This document shows positions 49,801 through 59,107 of a stretch of 64,000 nt of DNA, in pieces. The notes under the pieces are model-generated. The model was not told where the DNA came from. It was given only the letters and a program-made list of their open reading frames with translations, and made no database searches. Position numbers and translations under genes: made by a program. The DNA is taken from positions 474,501 through 538,500 of the forward strand of contig JAPMOS010000006.1 of the NCBI GenBank assembly GCA_027972325.1. The letters run 5' to 3'. Each line of letters opens with the position of its first letter. Within the stretch, counting starts at the first letter, position 1. Source of the DNA: Paratrimastix pyriformis. Its lineage: Eukaryota > Preaxostyla > Paratrimastigidae.

Positions 49801-51312
49801 GCCTCGCCCGTCCCGCTGGGCGGCCTCTGGCTGGGCATGATCGAGGAGGGCGACTACGGCGATGTCTGCATCCCCCCCCCCCCCCCCCCGCCTCCATCCC
49901 TCCATCACACCCATCATTCCCTCCCCTTCCTCACCCTTGACCCTCACTGCCTCATTCGCCCACAGGGCCAGCTGTACGGCTTCAGCGAGCTGCGCGCGCA
50001 GCGGGCCACCTACGAGGAGCGCCGCCTGCGGCTGCTGGGCTGCCTGAACGGGGCCACCGCGGGCACGGCCCGGGGCACCCTGGCGGCCCGCATCGGGGCG
50101 GCGGGCGGGTGGGCCCAGCCGGCCAGCTACCCGGACGTGGTCGGCCAGGCGGCCGCCTGCGTGGGCTCGGCCCTGGGCACCTCGGGCCAGCTGGTGCAGC
50201 CCCTGACCCAGGTGCCCCTGGCCGGCCAGCGGGCCGCCCTCATGGCCGCCCAGCGGCCGGCCTTCTGGCTGCACACCAACAACCAGACCATCCTGCGGCC
50301 CTACCGGCTCTACCGGTCCCTGGTGGCCATGGTCAACGTCCTGGGCCGGGTCTCGTGGCGCCTCTCGCCCGGCCTGCTGGCCCTGCCCGAGGGGCTTCGG
50401 GTCTCCCAGGTGACCCCCGCCACGCTGCTGGTCAACCAGCTCCCGGCCAACATCACCAGCCCCAGCGGGTCCGCCATGGCCGGGGCCAACACCACCACCA
50501 GCCCCGACACGGCCAACAGCACCCTGCCCATCGCCGTCAACAGCACCACCGTGACCGCGGGCGGCGACCTCGCCCACCTGCACATCGACGGCCTCATGCT
50601 GCGCCCCTCGGCCGGTCCGCCACGCCACGCCCCGCCCCCCTGCTTGCCTGCCTCCCCTCCCTCTCGGTCTCATCGTTTTCGCTTTCCGGGCTGGAATGCG
50701 ATGGGATGGCGGGCGACACCACCCACCCTCCAGGCGGCATCTTCTACGGGCGCCCGTACGTCGTGGGGGCGCTGCGGCTGGAGGGCGACGTGGACCTGAG
50801 CCTGGAGTCGCACGGGCCGCGCTTCGTGGGCTTCGAGGCGACTGTCGGGCAGGCCCTGGACGGGGCCGCCATGCGGCAGCTGGTCGCCCGGACGGACTTC
50901 CTCTGCGCGGCGCGTACCTTCGACGAGCAGGGCAACGTGGCGCCCCTGCCCAACGTCTCGGTGGTCACCAGCGCGGGCGGGTCGATCATGCGGGTCGAGG
51001 TGGGCCTCGGCCTGAACAGCTCGGTGCCCGGGCTGGTCCCCTGGATCGACGTCACCCCCCGGCTGGGCCGCCACGAGTGCGGCGGGGCCCTCCTGGTGGC
51101 CTTCAACTTCTCCCTGGCCCGGGTGGACACCCTGCAGAAGGTCTACCTCATGGCCCGGGTCACCGACGCGGCCCACTTCTCGGTCAAGCTCACCTCGGAC
51201 CCCTTCGTGGTCCGTTGCGGCGGCTGGTGCCGCCATGCCCCCCCTGCCCTCCACCGCCCCCTCTTGGCACGTTCCGGGTCATCATTCTCGTCATCATCAT
51301 CCTGCCTCCTCC

Positions 51313-51347
<35 letters not shown>

Positions 51348-52789
51348 ACGGTACGACGCGACGCCGCCCTACGCGGGCAGCCTGCGGCTGGGCAACCGGA
51401 CGGACGACGTGGCCGAGTGGGTGCCCGGCACGGCCGAGCAGCTCTGCGTCCGCTGGGGCCCCGACCAGGGCTGGCAGGACCCCAGTCGGGCCTCTACGAG
51501 ATGGCCTACGCGGCCGTGGCCTACGAGGGCATCCCGGCCGACCAGGGCCGGGCCGAGGAGGCCCTGGGGCGGCTCATGGGCCGCCTGGACGGGGACATCG
51601 AGCTGGGCGAGGTGGTCGAGGGCTTTGCCCGGGTGACCCCCTGGTACCTGGGCTCCCCCGCCGACGGGGTGGGCTGCCTGCCCATGCCCTGGACACACAA
51701 CCGCACCGTCTACGGGGTCGCCCGCGCCCAGAACGGCGCCGGCTCCTACACGTACAAGGTCGGCGGCACCCCTCCCCCTGCCCACTCGCGCCCTCGTCCC
51801 GATTCTCGTCCCACTTCTTGTGTCGGGTGGTGGTGGTGGTGGTCTCTGTCTTCATGGCCCTCCCCCCGCCCCTCGGCTGCTTGCAGTTCGTGAGCAACCC
51901 GACCCGCGTCGACATGCGCCCCGTCCCCACGACGGGCACCCCGGCCTGGGTCTACACGGGCTGGTTCAGCTACGACGTCGACACCCAGGCCGTCACTGAC
52001 GTCCGCCCCCCATAGCCCCATCCTCCGCATGCACCCGTCCCCCCCCATCTGCACACCGCGTAGTGCCTGCCCCCCTTCATGGCATCCCTGCACCAACCGG
52101 CCCTTCTCACTCCACCTCCTCCTCTGTGCTGGTTGGGTGCTGGTGGGTGCTGGTGGTTGGGCGCGCGCAGCTCTTCGCGGTGACCTGGGGCAACTTCACC
52201 GAGCCCCTGTCGGGCATCAAGGAGTACCGCTACTGCCTCTGGGAGGACGCCGCGGCCGAGATGAGCCCCAGCGCCGTCGCCAACGCCCAGGCCCGGGCCG
52301 CCAACACCACCCGGCGGCTGCTCTTCCAGGACTGGACCCGGGTCGACGCCTCCAAGCGGGCCGCGGGCGGCAACAGCACCTTCTGCGGGTGGATCCGGCC
52401 CAGCCTGCTCGAGGGGGCCGTCTACACGCCCTGCGTGGTGGCCCTGTCCCACTCGGGGCTGCTCTCGGAGCCGCTCTGCGCCCGGGGTGCCCGGATCGGG
52501 TCGATCAACCTGCCCATGCAGCCCGACTCGCCCGACACGGGCTTCATCTTCGACTCGCCCGCCCCGCCGGGCGAGACCAAGAAGGTTACGGGCGGCGTGC
52601 ACATCCCCCAGGGGGCCATCCAGGACCCCGTCCAGCTGAGCATCGAGTCCTCGGCCGCCTCGACGCCCACCAACCCCATGCCCCCCAGCCAGGGCTCGTT
52701 CAACTTCGGCAACTACAGCTTCGTCCGTACCCCGCCCCCGCCCCGCACCCGCCCTCTGTCCCTGCCCCCTCCGTTGCCTCGCCTCACCC

Positions 52790-52840
<51 letters not shown>

Positions 52841-55079
52841 GGTCGCCGCCCCGCAGAAATTCGAGGCGCTGCCCCACAAGGAGTCGTACGCCTTCGCCAA
52901 GCCGATCACCATCTCGATGACCATCGACTCCTTCCCGGCGGGCCCCGACGGGCAGCCGGCCATCCCGCTGCTGCTCATGTTCGACCCGCAGAGCCAGCAG
53001 TACGTCGACGCCTCGACCACCTGCAGCCCGCCCTACCAGCACGTCGACTACGCCAAGGGGATCTTCGAGGTGTCCATCTGCCACCTGACCGAGTTCGCCC
53101 TGCTCATGTCGGCCAAGAACCTCTCCCTGGCCGCCATGCCGGCCACCGCCCCGGCCACCTACGAGTGCGCCGCCCCGGCCGGGCCCGAGGGCATCCCCTT
53201 CGCCCTCGACGAGGACAGCCGGGTCGTCTTCACCGACGCCAGCCCCGTCCCCGACCCGGAGGCCCCCGCCGAGCTGCCGCTCGCCTGCGCGGCCCGGGTG
53301 GCCCGCACCTTCGCCGTGGAGACCTTCTTCGGCACCCCCACGGGTGGCCTGCGGACCCAGTGGGTTCGCTACCGGGACACGATCGCCCCGGCCTTCGCGG
53401 CCGAGCCGGCCATGGCCCTGGTGGACTGCCTGGTGGACGAGCAGACGGGCGAGGGCGCCCCCGACCTGGAGCAGCTCCACGGCCAGCTGAACGCCGTGCC
53501 GGCCCTGGTCGACTGCCAGCAGGCGGCCGCCACCCGGTACGCATGGACCCTGCCCCTGGCCGACCAGGCCCTGCAGTGCGGCCAGAACTACACGGCCCGG
53601 TACACCCTGACCGACCAGTGCGGCAACAGCCGCGCCGTGGAGCGCCTCGTGGCCATCGCGGCCCAGCCCCCCAGGCCGGTCGCCGTGGGGGCCATCACGG
53701 GCGGCGCGGTGGGCGGCCTGGCCGCCGCGGCCGGCCTGGTGGTGGCGGCCGTGCTGGGCACCCGCTTCTACCGGCGCTCGGCGGCCGCCAAGCGGGCAGC
53801 CCGGGGCCCCATCGAGATGCAGCCCCTCCCCGCCAAGAAGGACCCCGCCACCACCACCGCGGACCCCAAGGACGAGGCCGAGTCCATCACGCCCATCGTG
53901 CCGGGCGCCCCGCGCCTCGACTCGGCCGCCCTGAAGGCCGAGGCCAAGCGCCGCCGGGCCGCCGAGAAGCAGGCCGCCCAGGAACGCAAGCGGGCCGCGG
54001 CCCTCCGCCAGCAGGCCGCCAAGCACGCCGCCCTGCCGCCCCTGCAGGCCCAGCTGAGCCGCGTCCAGGCCCTGGCCGCCCGGGCCGCCCAGGCCAGCCC
54101 CGCCGAGCGGGCCCTCCTGGAGGCCCTCACCCGGCGCGTCCAGGCGGCCGCCGTCGAGCTGGGCGGTGCCGCCGCCACCGCGGCCAACCCCCTGGCCTCG
54201 GCCTCGTCTCCGGCCACGAGCAGCCCCGCCCCGGCCGACATGGGCCCCGTCGACCTGAGCCTGTCCCCGGGCCAGCCCCCCGCGGCCCAGCAGGCCGTGA
54301 TGACCCTGTCGCCCCTGGCCGCCCCTGCGGCCTTCGTCCTGGGCCCCGAGCCGCCCCGGCCCGTGTCGGCGGTCTCGCCCCTGTCGGCCGACACGCCCCA
54401 GCCCCTGCACACCCAGGCCCACCAGCCCCAGCCCCCCTCGCTGACCGAATCGGTCGCCCCCGAGGGCCACGTCGTGCCCACGCCCCCTGAGGGCGCGCCC
54501 CCAGCCAAGCGGCGTCCCTCCTCCTCCTCCTCGAGCACCTCCGCCTCCGCCCCGGCCAGCCACCGCCCCGCCCCGGCCCTGATCCCGCCGCTGGCCCTGC
54601 CGGGCGACCTGGCCCACGACATTGACGGCTTCCAGCTGCCCCCCGGCGGCCCCGAGGGCTGGCAGGAGGAGGACGCCGGCCAGGCGGCCCTGGCGAGCGA
54701 CGTGCTGCGGCTCTTCGACGCCGTGCCCGAGCCGCCCCAGCCGCTGGAGCCCTTGGCCGCCCAGCCGCCCAGCCCCGACCTGCCCGAGGCGGCCGAGGCC
54801 ATCCTCGCCTCGTGCGGCGGCCCGGCGGCCCGCGAGGAGCAGCAGCAGCAGCAGGAGCAGGCGGGCGGCGGCTGGATGGAGGACGCCGACGCGGCCGAGG
54901 AGGACCTCGAGGGCCCCCCACCCGTCCCGACCCCCGGCCGGCCGACCCTCTCGGTGGAGCTGGCCCGCACCGCCTCGGCCACGCCCCTCCGGGCGGCCAC
55001 CTCCACCTCGCCGGGCCAGCCCATGTCCCGGCCCACCAGCCCCCGCGACCCGTCCTGGGAGGCCCCCGCCGACCGGTAG
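13193..55079 (+). CDS. Giant LLTP-like transmembrane ectoprotein, about 61 exons
   Basis: One gene of 41,887 bp encoding about 11,600 residues. I placed 60 introns by frame, from 13328-13380 to 52723-52856. They total about 7.1 kb and 59 of 60 begin GTC. After allowing four apparent single-base losses (two near 36240-36285, one near 48615, one near 51483) the coding sum is divisible by three. Domain order: signal peptide (residues 1-22), vitellogenin/LLTP N-terminal domain, very long amphipathic helical repeats, beta-propeller, Cys-containing beta region, about twenty FN3-like repeats, ZU5-like and GPS-like segments, one membrane helix, and an about 430-residue cytosolic tail ending at TAG 55077-55079. 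Known LLTPs (vitellogenin, apoB, MTP) are secreted or luminal lipid carriers and lack such a membrane-anchored tail. A cell-surface lipid-binding adhesion or receptor protein is my inference. It could be two genes only if an internal promoter were hidden in an exon; every junction joins in frame, so I favour one. Confidence 0.8.
13259..18299 (+). other. Vitellogenin/LLTP-type lipoprotein domain of the giant protein
   Basis: The N-terminal portion matches the vitellogenin_N plan. It opens with a beta-barrel-like start (LRYFYESKTEGLPYGKY, then VVLRSVVDVRLL). The segment CAVTKVWYPDG followed by GTIKTLLSFFDY corresponds to the family's 'G-V--l ... N-kR-ils-lq' region. An alpha-superhelix follows (about 14815-17000). 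Its best stretch has LYKCTHALAVLGNVG, PQVRTSALFALRRA and VRVAAMDVLRQA (16477-16880), matching the 'kALGNaG ... vRvaAi-aLr ... E-RiaA' pattern of vitellogenin, apolipoprotein B and MTP. A beta-rich part up to about 18300 fits the family's lipid-cavity sheets. There is an Ala/Pro-rich insert at 13860-14700. The call rests on pattern matching by eye. Confidence 0.65.
18418..34764 (+). other. Amphipathic helical repeat region of the giant protein
   Basis: More than 5,000 residues of Leu/Ala/Asp/Val-rich amphipathic helix, nearly Cys-free. It is built from diverged modules of roughly 150-170 residues. Recurring elements are an xFLxxLLDxxD-type helix (KDFLARLLDRVD, RDFLNNTVDQAV, EALLDRFVDQFD, RGFLVGVLDDFV) followed by helices with AxxKLxAL and scattered N-x-T/S sequons. 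Periodic amphipathic helices are what lipid-coating regions of large apolipoproteins use; the link here is inference. I recognise no named domain. Confidence 0.6.
31823..31870 (+). repeat. 48-nt uninterrupted C run in an intron
   Basis: Longest homopolymer in the window, in the 31795-31948 intron of the giant gene. Other sense-strand C runs of 23-30 nt lie in its introns at 16783-16807, 17918-17941, 20119-20141, 20454-20480, 22679-22708, 28714-28736, 32185-32211, 36058-36083 and 51315-51344. Exact lengths may suffer from sequencing error. Confidence 0.9.
34861..36473 (+). other. Beta-propeller region of the giant protein
   Basis: After a short Cys-containing lead, the segment WDGYVPQGTAVL, EYLVSYFQGG, SSVVGFLDATTG, HGMVVVKDYVYTLNG and YLWAAD has the strand pattern of secreted six- or seven-bladed propellers. 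It continues with YQLNLDG, DVRGIGFVKQLGFSYVVL and DRLWIARV. Four introns interrupt it. Two apparent frame breaks lie within 36238-36290. Confidence 0.55.
36238..36290 (+). other. Two apparent frame breaks in the giant gene
   Basis: Reading runs ...GVPSG, then AEGMTVLPNG, then EDILIAFSSSC in three successive frames. Each switch sits in a G run (GGGG at about 36244, GGG at about 36280), as if one G were missing at each. All flanking exons stay open for kilobases, so undercalled homopolymers are more likely than decay. Confidence 0.7.
36590..37740 (+). other. Cys-containing beta-strand region of the giant protein
   Basis: Alternating hydrophobic strands with regularly spaced Cys (GIPCFIGIEVSGAF, LDLNCQELTIAASVIPTM, VGIKCTIMETSL, PPSVCLKLDVEF, KICLNCDFW, MECWIEFCGKI) split over five exons. 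I recognise no named family. It joins the propeller to the first FN3-like repeat. Confidence 0.5.
44092..44395 (+). other. Cys- and N-glycan-rich insert in one FN3-like repeat
   Basis: Within a single repeat an insert of about 100 residues carries at least ten Cys and about nine N-x-T/S sequons (NSTQC, NSTA, NETASC, NGTDC, NATLC, NLTANAT, NVTT, NVTVC). No other repeat in the region has such an insertion. Confidence 0.65.
48605..48625 (+). other. Apparent frame break in the giant gene
   Basis: The repeat-ending motif (VARTGPA followed by LRLTDTAPT) switches frame in GGGCCGGCCTGCGG. It reads as if one C were missing; the expected element is GP-x-L-x-x-TD/DxTxP. Long open frames lie on both sides, so a sequencing or assembly slip is the simplest explanation. 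Confidence 0.65.
51210..51351 (+). other. Intron of the giant gene without an AG acceptor
   Basis: Donor GTCCGT at 51210 is normal. The conserved YDATPPYAG that opens the next repeat starts at 51352, but the bases before it are CCCTCCACGG and there is no AG anywhere in the presumed intron. A 30-nt C run precedes it. Either the acceptor is non-canonical or the base call next to the C run is wrong. Confidence 0.55.
51478..51490 (+). other. Apparent frame break in the giant gene
   Basis: The conserved DPESGL turn of the repeats reads as CAGGACCCCAGTCGGGC, shifting the frame. One G after CCCC would give the expected motif. Frames are open on both sides. Confidence 0.65.
52579..53130 (+). other. 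ZU5-like and GPS-like segments of the giant protein
   Basis: GGVHIPQGAIQDPVQLSI (from about 52591) resembles the start of ZU5-type domains ('IPpGAi'). It is followed, after the intron 52723-52856 with an (AC)n run, by strands and CHLTEFALL at 53079-53105. C-HLT-FA-L is the core of GPS motifs in adhesion receptors, where cleavage occurs between Leu and Thr. Upstream Cys and Trp residues of a full GAIN/GPS are not all evident, so autocleavage is speculative. Confidence 0.5.
53683..55076 (+). other. Membrane helix and cytosolic tail of the giant protein
   Basis: A Gly/Ala/Val-rich helix (AITGGAVGGLAAAAGLVVAA) at about 53683-53763 is followed by FYRR, a stop-transfer signal, giving a type I topology with the signal peptide. 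The tail of about 430 residues has a basic Ala/Lys/Arg/Gln coiled-coil stretch (about 53930-54170) and then Pro/Ser/Ala-rich low complexity. No kinase or known signalling domain is visible. Confidence 0.75.
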
Positions 55080-55707
55080 ACAGACGGTCACTGCCACCCC
55101 CCCTCACCATCGCCTCCTCCCTGCTGTGAGCGGTGTGAGCGCGCATGAGCCCACCCCGGGCCATGCTTGATCTTGTTTGTTGTTTGGTGTTCGTGTCTGA
55201 GCGCATTTTCCCGTGACTTTGCCGTTTTTCCCGTTTCCGTTTTCCCGTCAGCCTTCTTCGGCCATTTTCCTTCCAATTCAACTCCTTCCCGAGCGCGTCT
55301 TCTTCACTCCCCCTCTCCGCCGCCACCGCCGCGGTTCGGCATTGCTCGTCGTCGCTGCCCCCCATTCTGCCCCGCTCTTCATTGCGGCCCCGGGGGTCAT
55401 CACCATCATGATCATGCGCGGCACCTTTCCCGAGCGTCTTGTTTTCCTCCGGCACCTCCTCCCCCCCCCCCCCCCCCCCGTTTCTGGCTGGGTTTTGTGT
55501 GCATGTCTCGTGTTTCTGTCATTCTGGCGCCCCCCCTCGCTGAGGGCCCGGGCGCCCCGGACGTACTAAGACGATGCCTTGGCGGCCCTCACGATCGTTA
55601 ATTGACACATAGATACAACACGCCGCCCTGGCGCTGAAGAGGGATGTAGAAAAGGGGGAGGGGGAGAGGGAGGGGGAGCGACAGCCCCCCCCACCCTGAA
55701 CTTGCAG
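55080..55707. other. Convergent intergenic, giant gene and TRIM-like gene
   Basis: 628 bp between two converging stops. About 90-125 nt after the giant gene's stop is TTGTTTGTTGTTTGGTGTTC, a GT-rich stretch like that after GH3 copy 1. A 20-nt C run lies at about 55460-55479. I see no gene. Confidence 0.5.
55171..55200 (+). terminator. Putative GT-rich 3'-end processing element
   Basis: TTGTTTGTTG begins about 92 nt downstream of the giant gene's stop. The same ten bases occur about 98 nt after the GH3 copy 1 stop (5184-5193). GU-rich elements help 3'-end formation in many eukaryotes; the role here is inferred from position and sharing only. Confidence 0.35.
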
Positions 55708-58700
55708 CTATTGCTGGGCCAGGGTCCACGGGAGGGCCACGCAGCAGGCCCCGGTCCGGGGCCCGGCCAGCTGGCCCTGGGGGAGGCAGGTCCACCCGGC
55801 GGCGGGGTTGTCCAGCACCTCGACGCTCCCCAGGGGCCCCTCCTCGGCCATGCCCCCCGCCAGGCAGAGCCGCCACCGCGACCCGGCCGGCCCGCCGGGG
55901 TTGTACAGCGCGCAGGCCCCGGCCGACATGCGGGCCTGCCGCAGGGGCGGGCCTAGTGGGTGATGGTGATGGTGATGATGACGAATGATGATCTGATGGT
56001 TGGTGATGAGGATGATGATGACGATTGGATGAACGGATGGCCGGGGGGGGCCGACCTTGGAGCCAGCCGTTGGTGCGGGGCTCGAAGATCTCCACCTCGG
56101 CCGTGTAGCCGGCGGCGCTGTGGCCGCCCATGACCACCACCCGGCCCGCCAGGGTGCCCTCCTGGTCGGCCCCCCCGAGGGGCGCCTGGTCGCTGGCGGG
56201 CAGCAGGGCCGCGGCCGGCCCGTTGCGGGGGCGCCGCATGGGGGCCACCGTCTCCCAGCGGGGCTGCCGGGGGTCCCACCGCTCCACCACAGAGAGGGCC
56301 ACCTTGCCTGCGGCGGGGTGTGCGTGGGGGGGAGGGGAGGGGAGGGTGGGGCATGAGCGCAAGCCGCGTTCCCCGCCCGGTCTCGACGGGCGGTGGCCAC
56401 AGTCTGTGCGGACGCAGTGCCGGCGCTCGGGGCGGGAGGGGGAGTGGGAGTGGGAGTGGGAGTGGGGGTGCGGCGAGGGGGGGCGGACCGTCGTAGCCGC
56501 CCAGCGCGTAGAGGGTGCCCTCGCAGGCGGCCACGGCCAGGTGGTAGCGGGGCTGCCGCAGGGCCGAGACGGGCGTCCAGCGGCCCGAGGGCGGGTCCAG
56601 CATCAGGCAGTGGCCCACGGGGGAGACCCCGTCGTACCCGCCGGCCAGGTAGAGGCGGCCCCGGACCGCGGCCGCGGCGGCCCCGTAGGTGGGGTGGGGC
56701 AGCGGGGGCAGCTCGGCCCAGCGGCCGGTGGCCATGTCGAGGCACTCGACGGCCGTGCTGTAGCCCCCGTCGTAGCCGCCCAGGGCATACAGCAGGGCGG
56801 TGGCCGTGCCGGCCCGGTGCAGCACGGCGCTGGCCATCCCGTAGCGGGGGTGCCGCAGGGCGGGCAGCACGGGGGCCGGCCGGTGGGCCGCGGGGCCACC
56901 GCCGAGGGCCAGCCGGCGGGCGGCGGGCCGGGTGGCGCTGGGGCTGGAGGTGGGCAGCAGCGACCAGGCGGGCCGCGGGTCGGTGCTCAGGCTCAGGGCC
57001 GCCGCCTCGCCCAGGTAGGCCTGGCCCGTGTACCCGCCCAGCACCACCGCCAGCAGGGCCGGCGCTCGGGCGGGGGGCGGGGGGCTGCTTGGGGGCGGGG
57101 CGGGCGGGCTCGGGTCGGCCCCCAAGGCGGCCAGCCGGGCCGTCAGCATCTCGGCGGGTGTCTGGAGGGCCGCGGGCGGGGGCCGGTCGGCCTCGGCATC
57201 GGCCGGGGGCGGCGGGTCGCCTCGAGGAGGAGGGGCCACCCGGGCCGAGGCCGTGGACGAGGCCGAACGGAGCAGCAGCGTGGTGGCTGCGAGCTCCCCC
57301 GGCTGTGGCTGCGGGGACTGAGGCGGGAGTCGGCCGTCGTCGTCGGGGGCAGCCGGCCGCTGCTGCCGGGCCGCCCAGGGGCGGGACGAGGGCGACTGGC
57401 CGAGGGCTGGCGAGGCGAACGACCCCTCCCCCCGGTCGGCCCCGTCGGCGGCCCCGGCGCTGATCAGGCGGCCAGGCGGCCGGGCCAGGGGCCCCGGGGA
57501 GCGCGGCGCGGAGCGGGCGGCGATTCGCAGGCGGCCCGAGGGCGAGCCGGGCGGCGACGGGGCCGGCAGCAGCTGCCGGGTGGCGGGCGGCGAGGCCGAG
57601 GGCATGGCGGGCTGCTGGGGGCGACCCTCGTCCTCTTCTTCGTGGGTCCGCTCGGCCGCCTCGGCCTCTGCCCCCGCCTGCTGGGCCTCCTGAGGGCCGA
57701 GCGTTTGGGGCTCGTCAGGCCGGGGGGCCGGAGGCAGCCGCTGGGGGGTGCCGGTCGCGGCGGGTGGGGCCGGACGGCCGGGGGTGGCGGCCGCGAGGAT
57801 GGTCGTCAGGGCGGGCGAGGGCGGGGGCAGCTGCGAGGGGCTGGGGGCGGCGGCCCCCTGGTGCGGGGCCAGGCTCACCATGATGCCGTCCTCGTCCTCG
57901 GCCCCTGCCCCTGCCCCGCCCGCACCACCGGCGGCGGCCTCCTCGTCGGGGGCGTCCCCTCCCAGCCCCTCCTCGTCTTCATCGGCCAGCAACTTCCGGG
58001 GCCGCGGGCGCCCTTGCCACGGGGCAGGGGCCGAGCCGGCTGGCAGGACCTCCACCAGGGCGGACTCGGCCTCGGTGTCGGCCTCGCCCTGGGGCTGCGG
58101 CTCCCCCTCGGGGGTCTGCTCCTCGAGGGGCGGGGGCGGCTCGGCGCACAGGACCACACCCGGCGAGCCCAGGATGGGCGCCTCCTGCTGCTGCTGCCGC
58201 TGCCGGATGGGGGTTGAGGGCCCGGGGGCGAGCGGGCGGGGCTGGCTGGCGGGGACGGTGACGTGGATGTGGTACTGGCCGGGCAGGGGCGGCCGCCAGG
58301 TGACCGCAAAGAGCCCATCGCCGCTGGCGCCCTCGGCCGGGGCGGGCGGGCGCTCGATGAGACACTCGATCTGCCCAACAGATGGCGATGATGGCGATGA
58401 TGACGATGATGACGATGATGATGGCGATGATGATGATGATCGTTGGATGGTTGGGATGCTGGGGACGGAAGATGGGGCCGATGCTGATGGCGGAGGTGGG
58501 CGGAGGGCACGGCGGACCTCCCTGGGGCCGGTGGTGTCGCCCCGCGCAGCCTGCCAGGGGCTGGGCGGGCTGGGCGGGCTGCTGGCGGAGCCGGGGGGCT
58601 GCAGGGGCCCCCAGACCCGCACCCGGAAGGGCACCTCGTCGGGGTGGCTGTGCGGCTCGCCGGCCGTGGTCAGGGCCCGCACGTGGAAGGTGTGCGCCTC

Positions 58701-59070
58701 GTGCGGGGCGACCGTCACGGCCGGGCAGAGCAGGCTGCTCCGGGACGGATCCACTACCCACGGGGCGGGGGGGCCAGGGGGACAGGAAACAGATGGGCAG
58801 GGGCAGGGGCAGGGGCAGGGGCAGGGGCAGGGGCAGGGGCAGGGGGCAGGGGCAGGGGCAGGGGCAGGGGCAGGGGCAGGGGCAGGGGCAGGGGCAGGGC
58901 AGGGGGCAGGGGCAGGGCAGGGGCAGGGGCAGGGGCAGGGGCAGGGGCAGGGGCAGGGCAGGGGCAGGGGCAGGGGCAGGGGCATGGACGTGGGCAGGGG
59001 CATGGACGTGGGCTGGTGAAAAGCCGGACATGACGAGCATCGGAGGAGCGAAGTGCCACCCGAGGGCGAG

Positions 59071-59107
<37 letters not shown>

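Larger units (their letters stand above)
37741..52578 (+). other. About twenty FN3-like repeats of the giant protein
   Basis: Repeats of roughly 110-130 residues with a recurring order: a VDTTPP-type start, DPESGL or similar, an ALGTxPGxxDV strand, a GL-L-x-G-YYxxV strand and a TNGAGL-S turn. Examples are VDLTPPDCN (39840), VDTTAPVVS (40204), DPESGLATVEIG (41429), VDTTPPVLA (44002), VDLTPPKAA (45681) and VDTEPPVVG (48219). One exon (41803-47444, 5.6 kb) holds most of them without an intron. The same repeat style occurs in large animal surface proteins. N-glycosylation sequons are frequent. Confidence 0.65.

Noticed and set aside
13193-55079. Splitting the giant gene into several genes
   Set aside because: No junction fails to join in frame, there is no internal AT-rich start region like those at every other gene start, and no internal signal peptide was seen. 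Transcript data could still overturn this.
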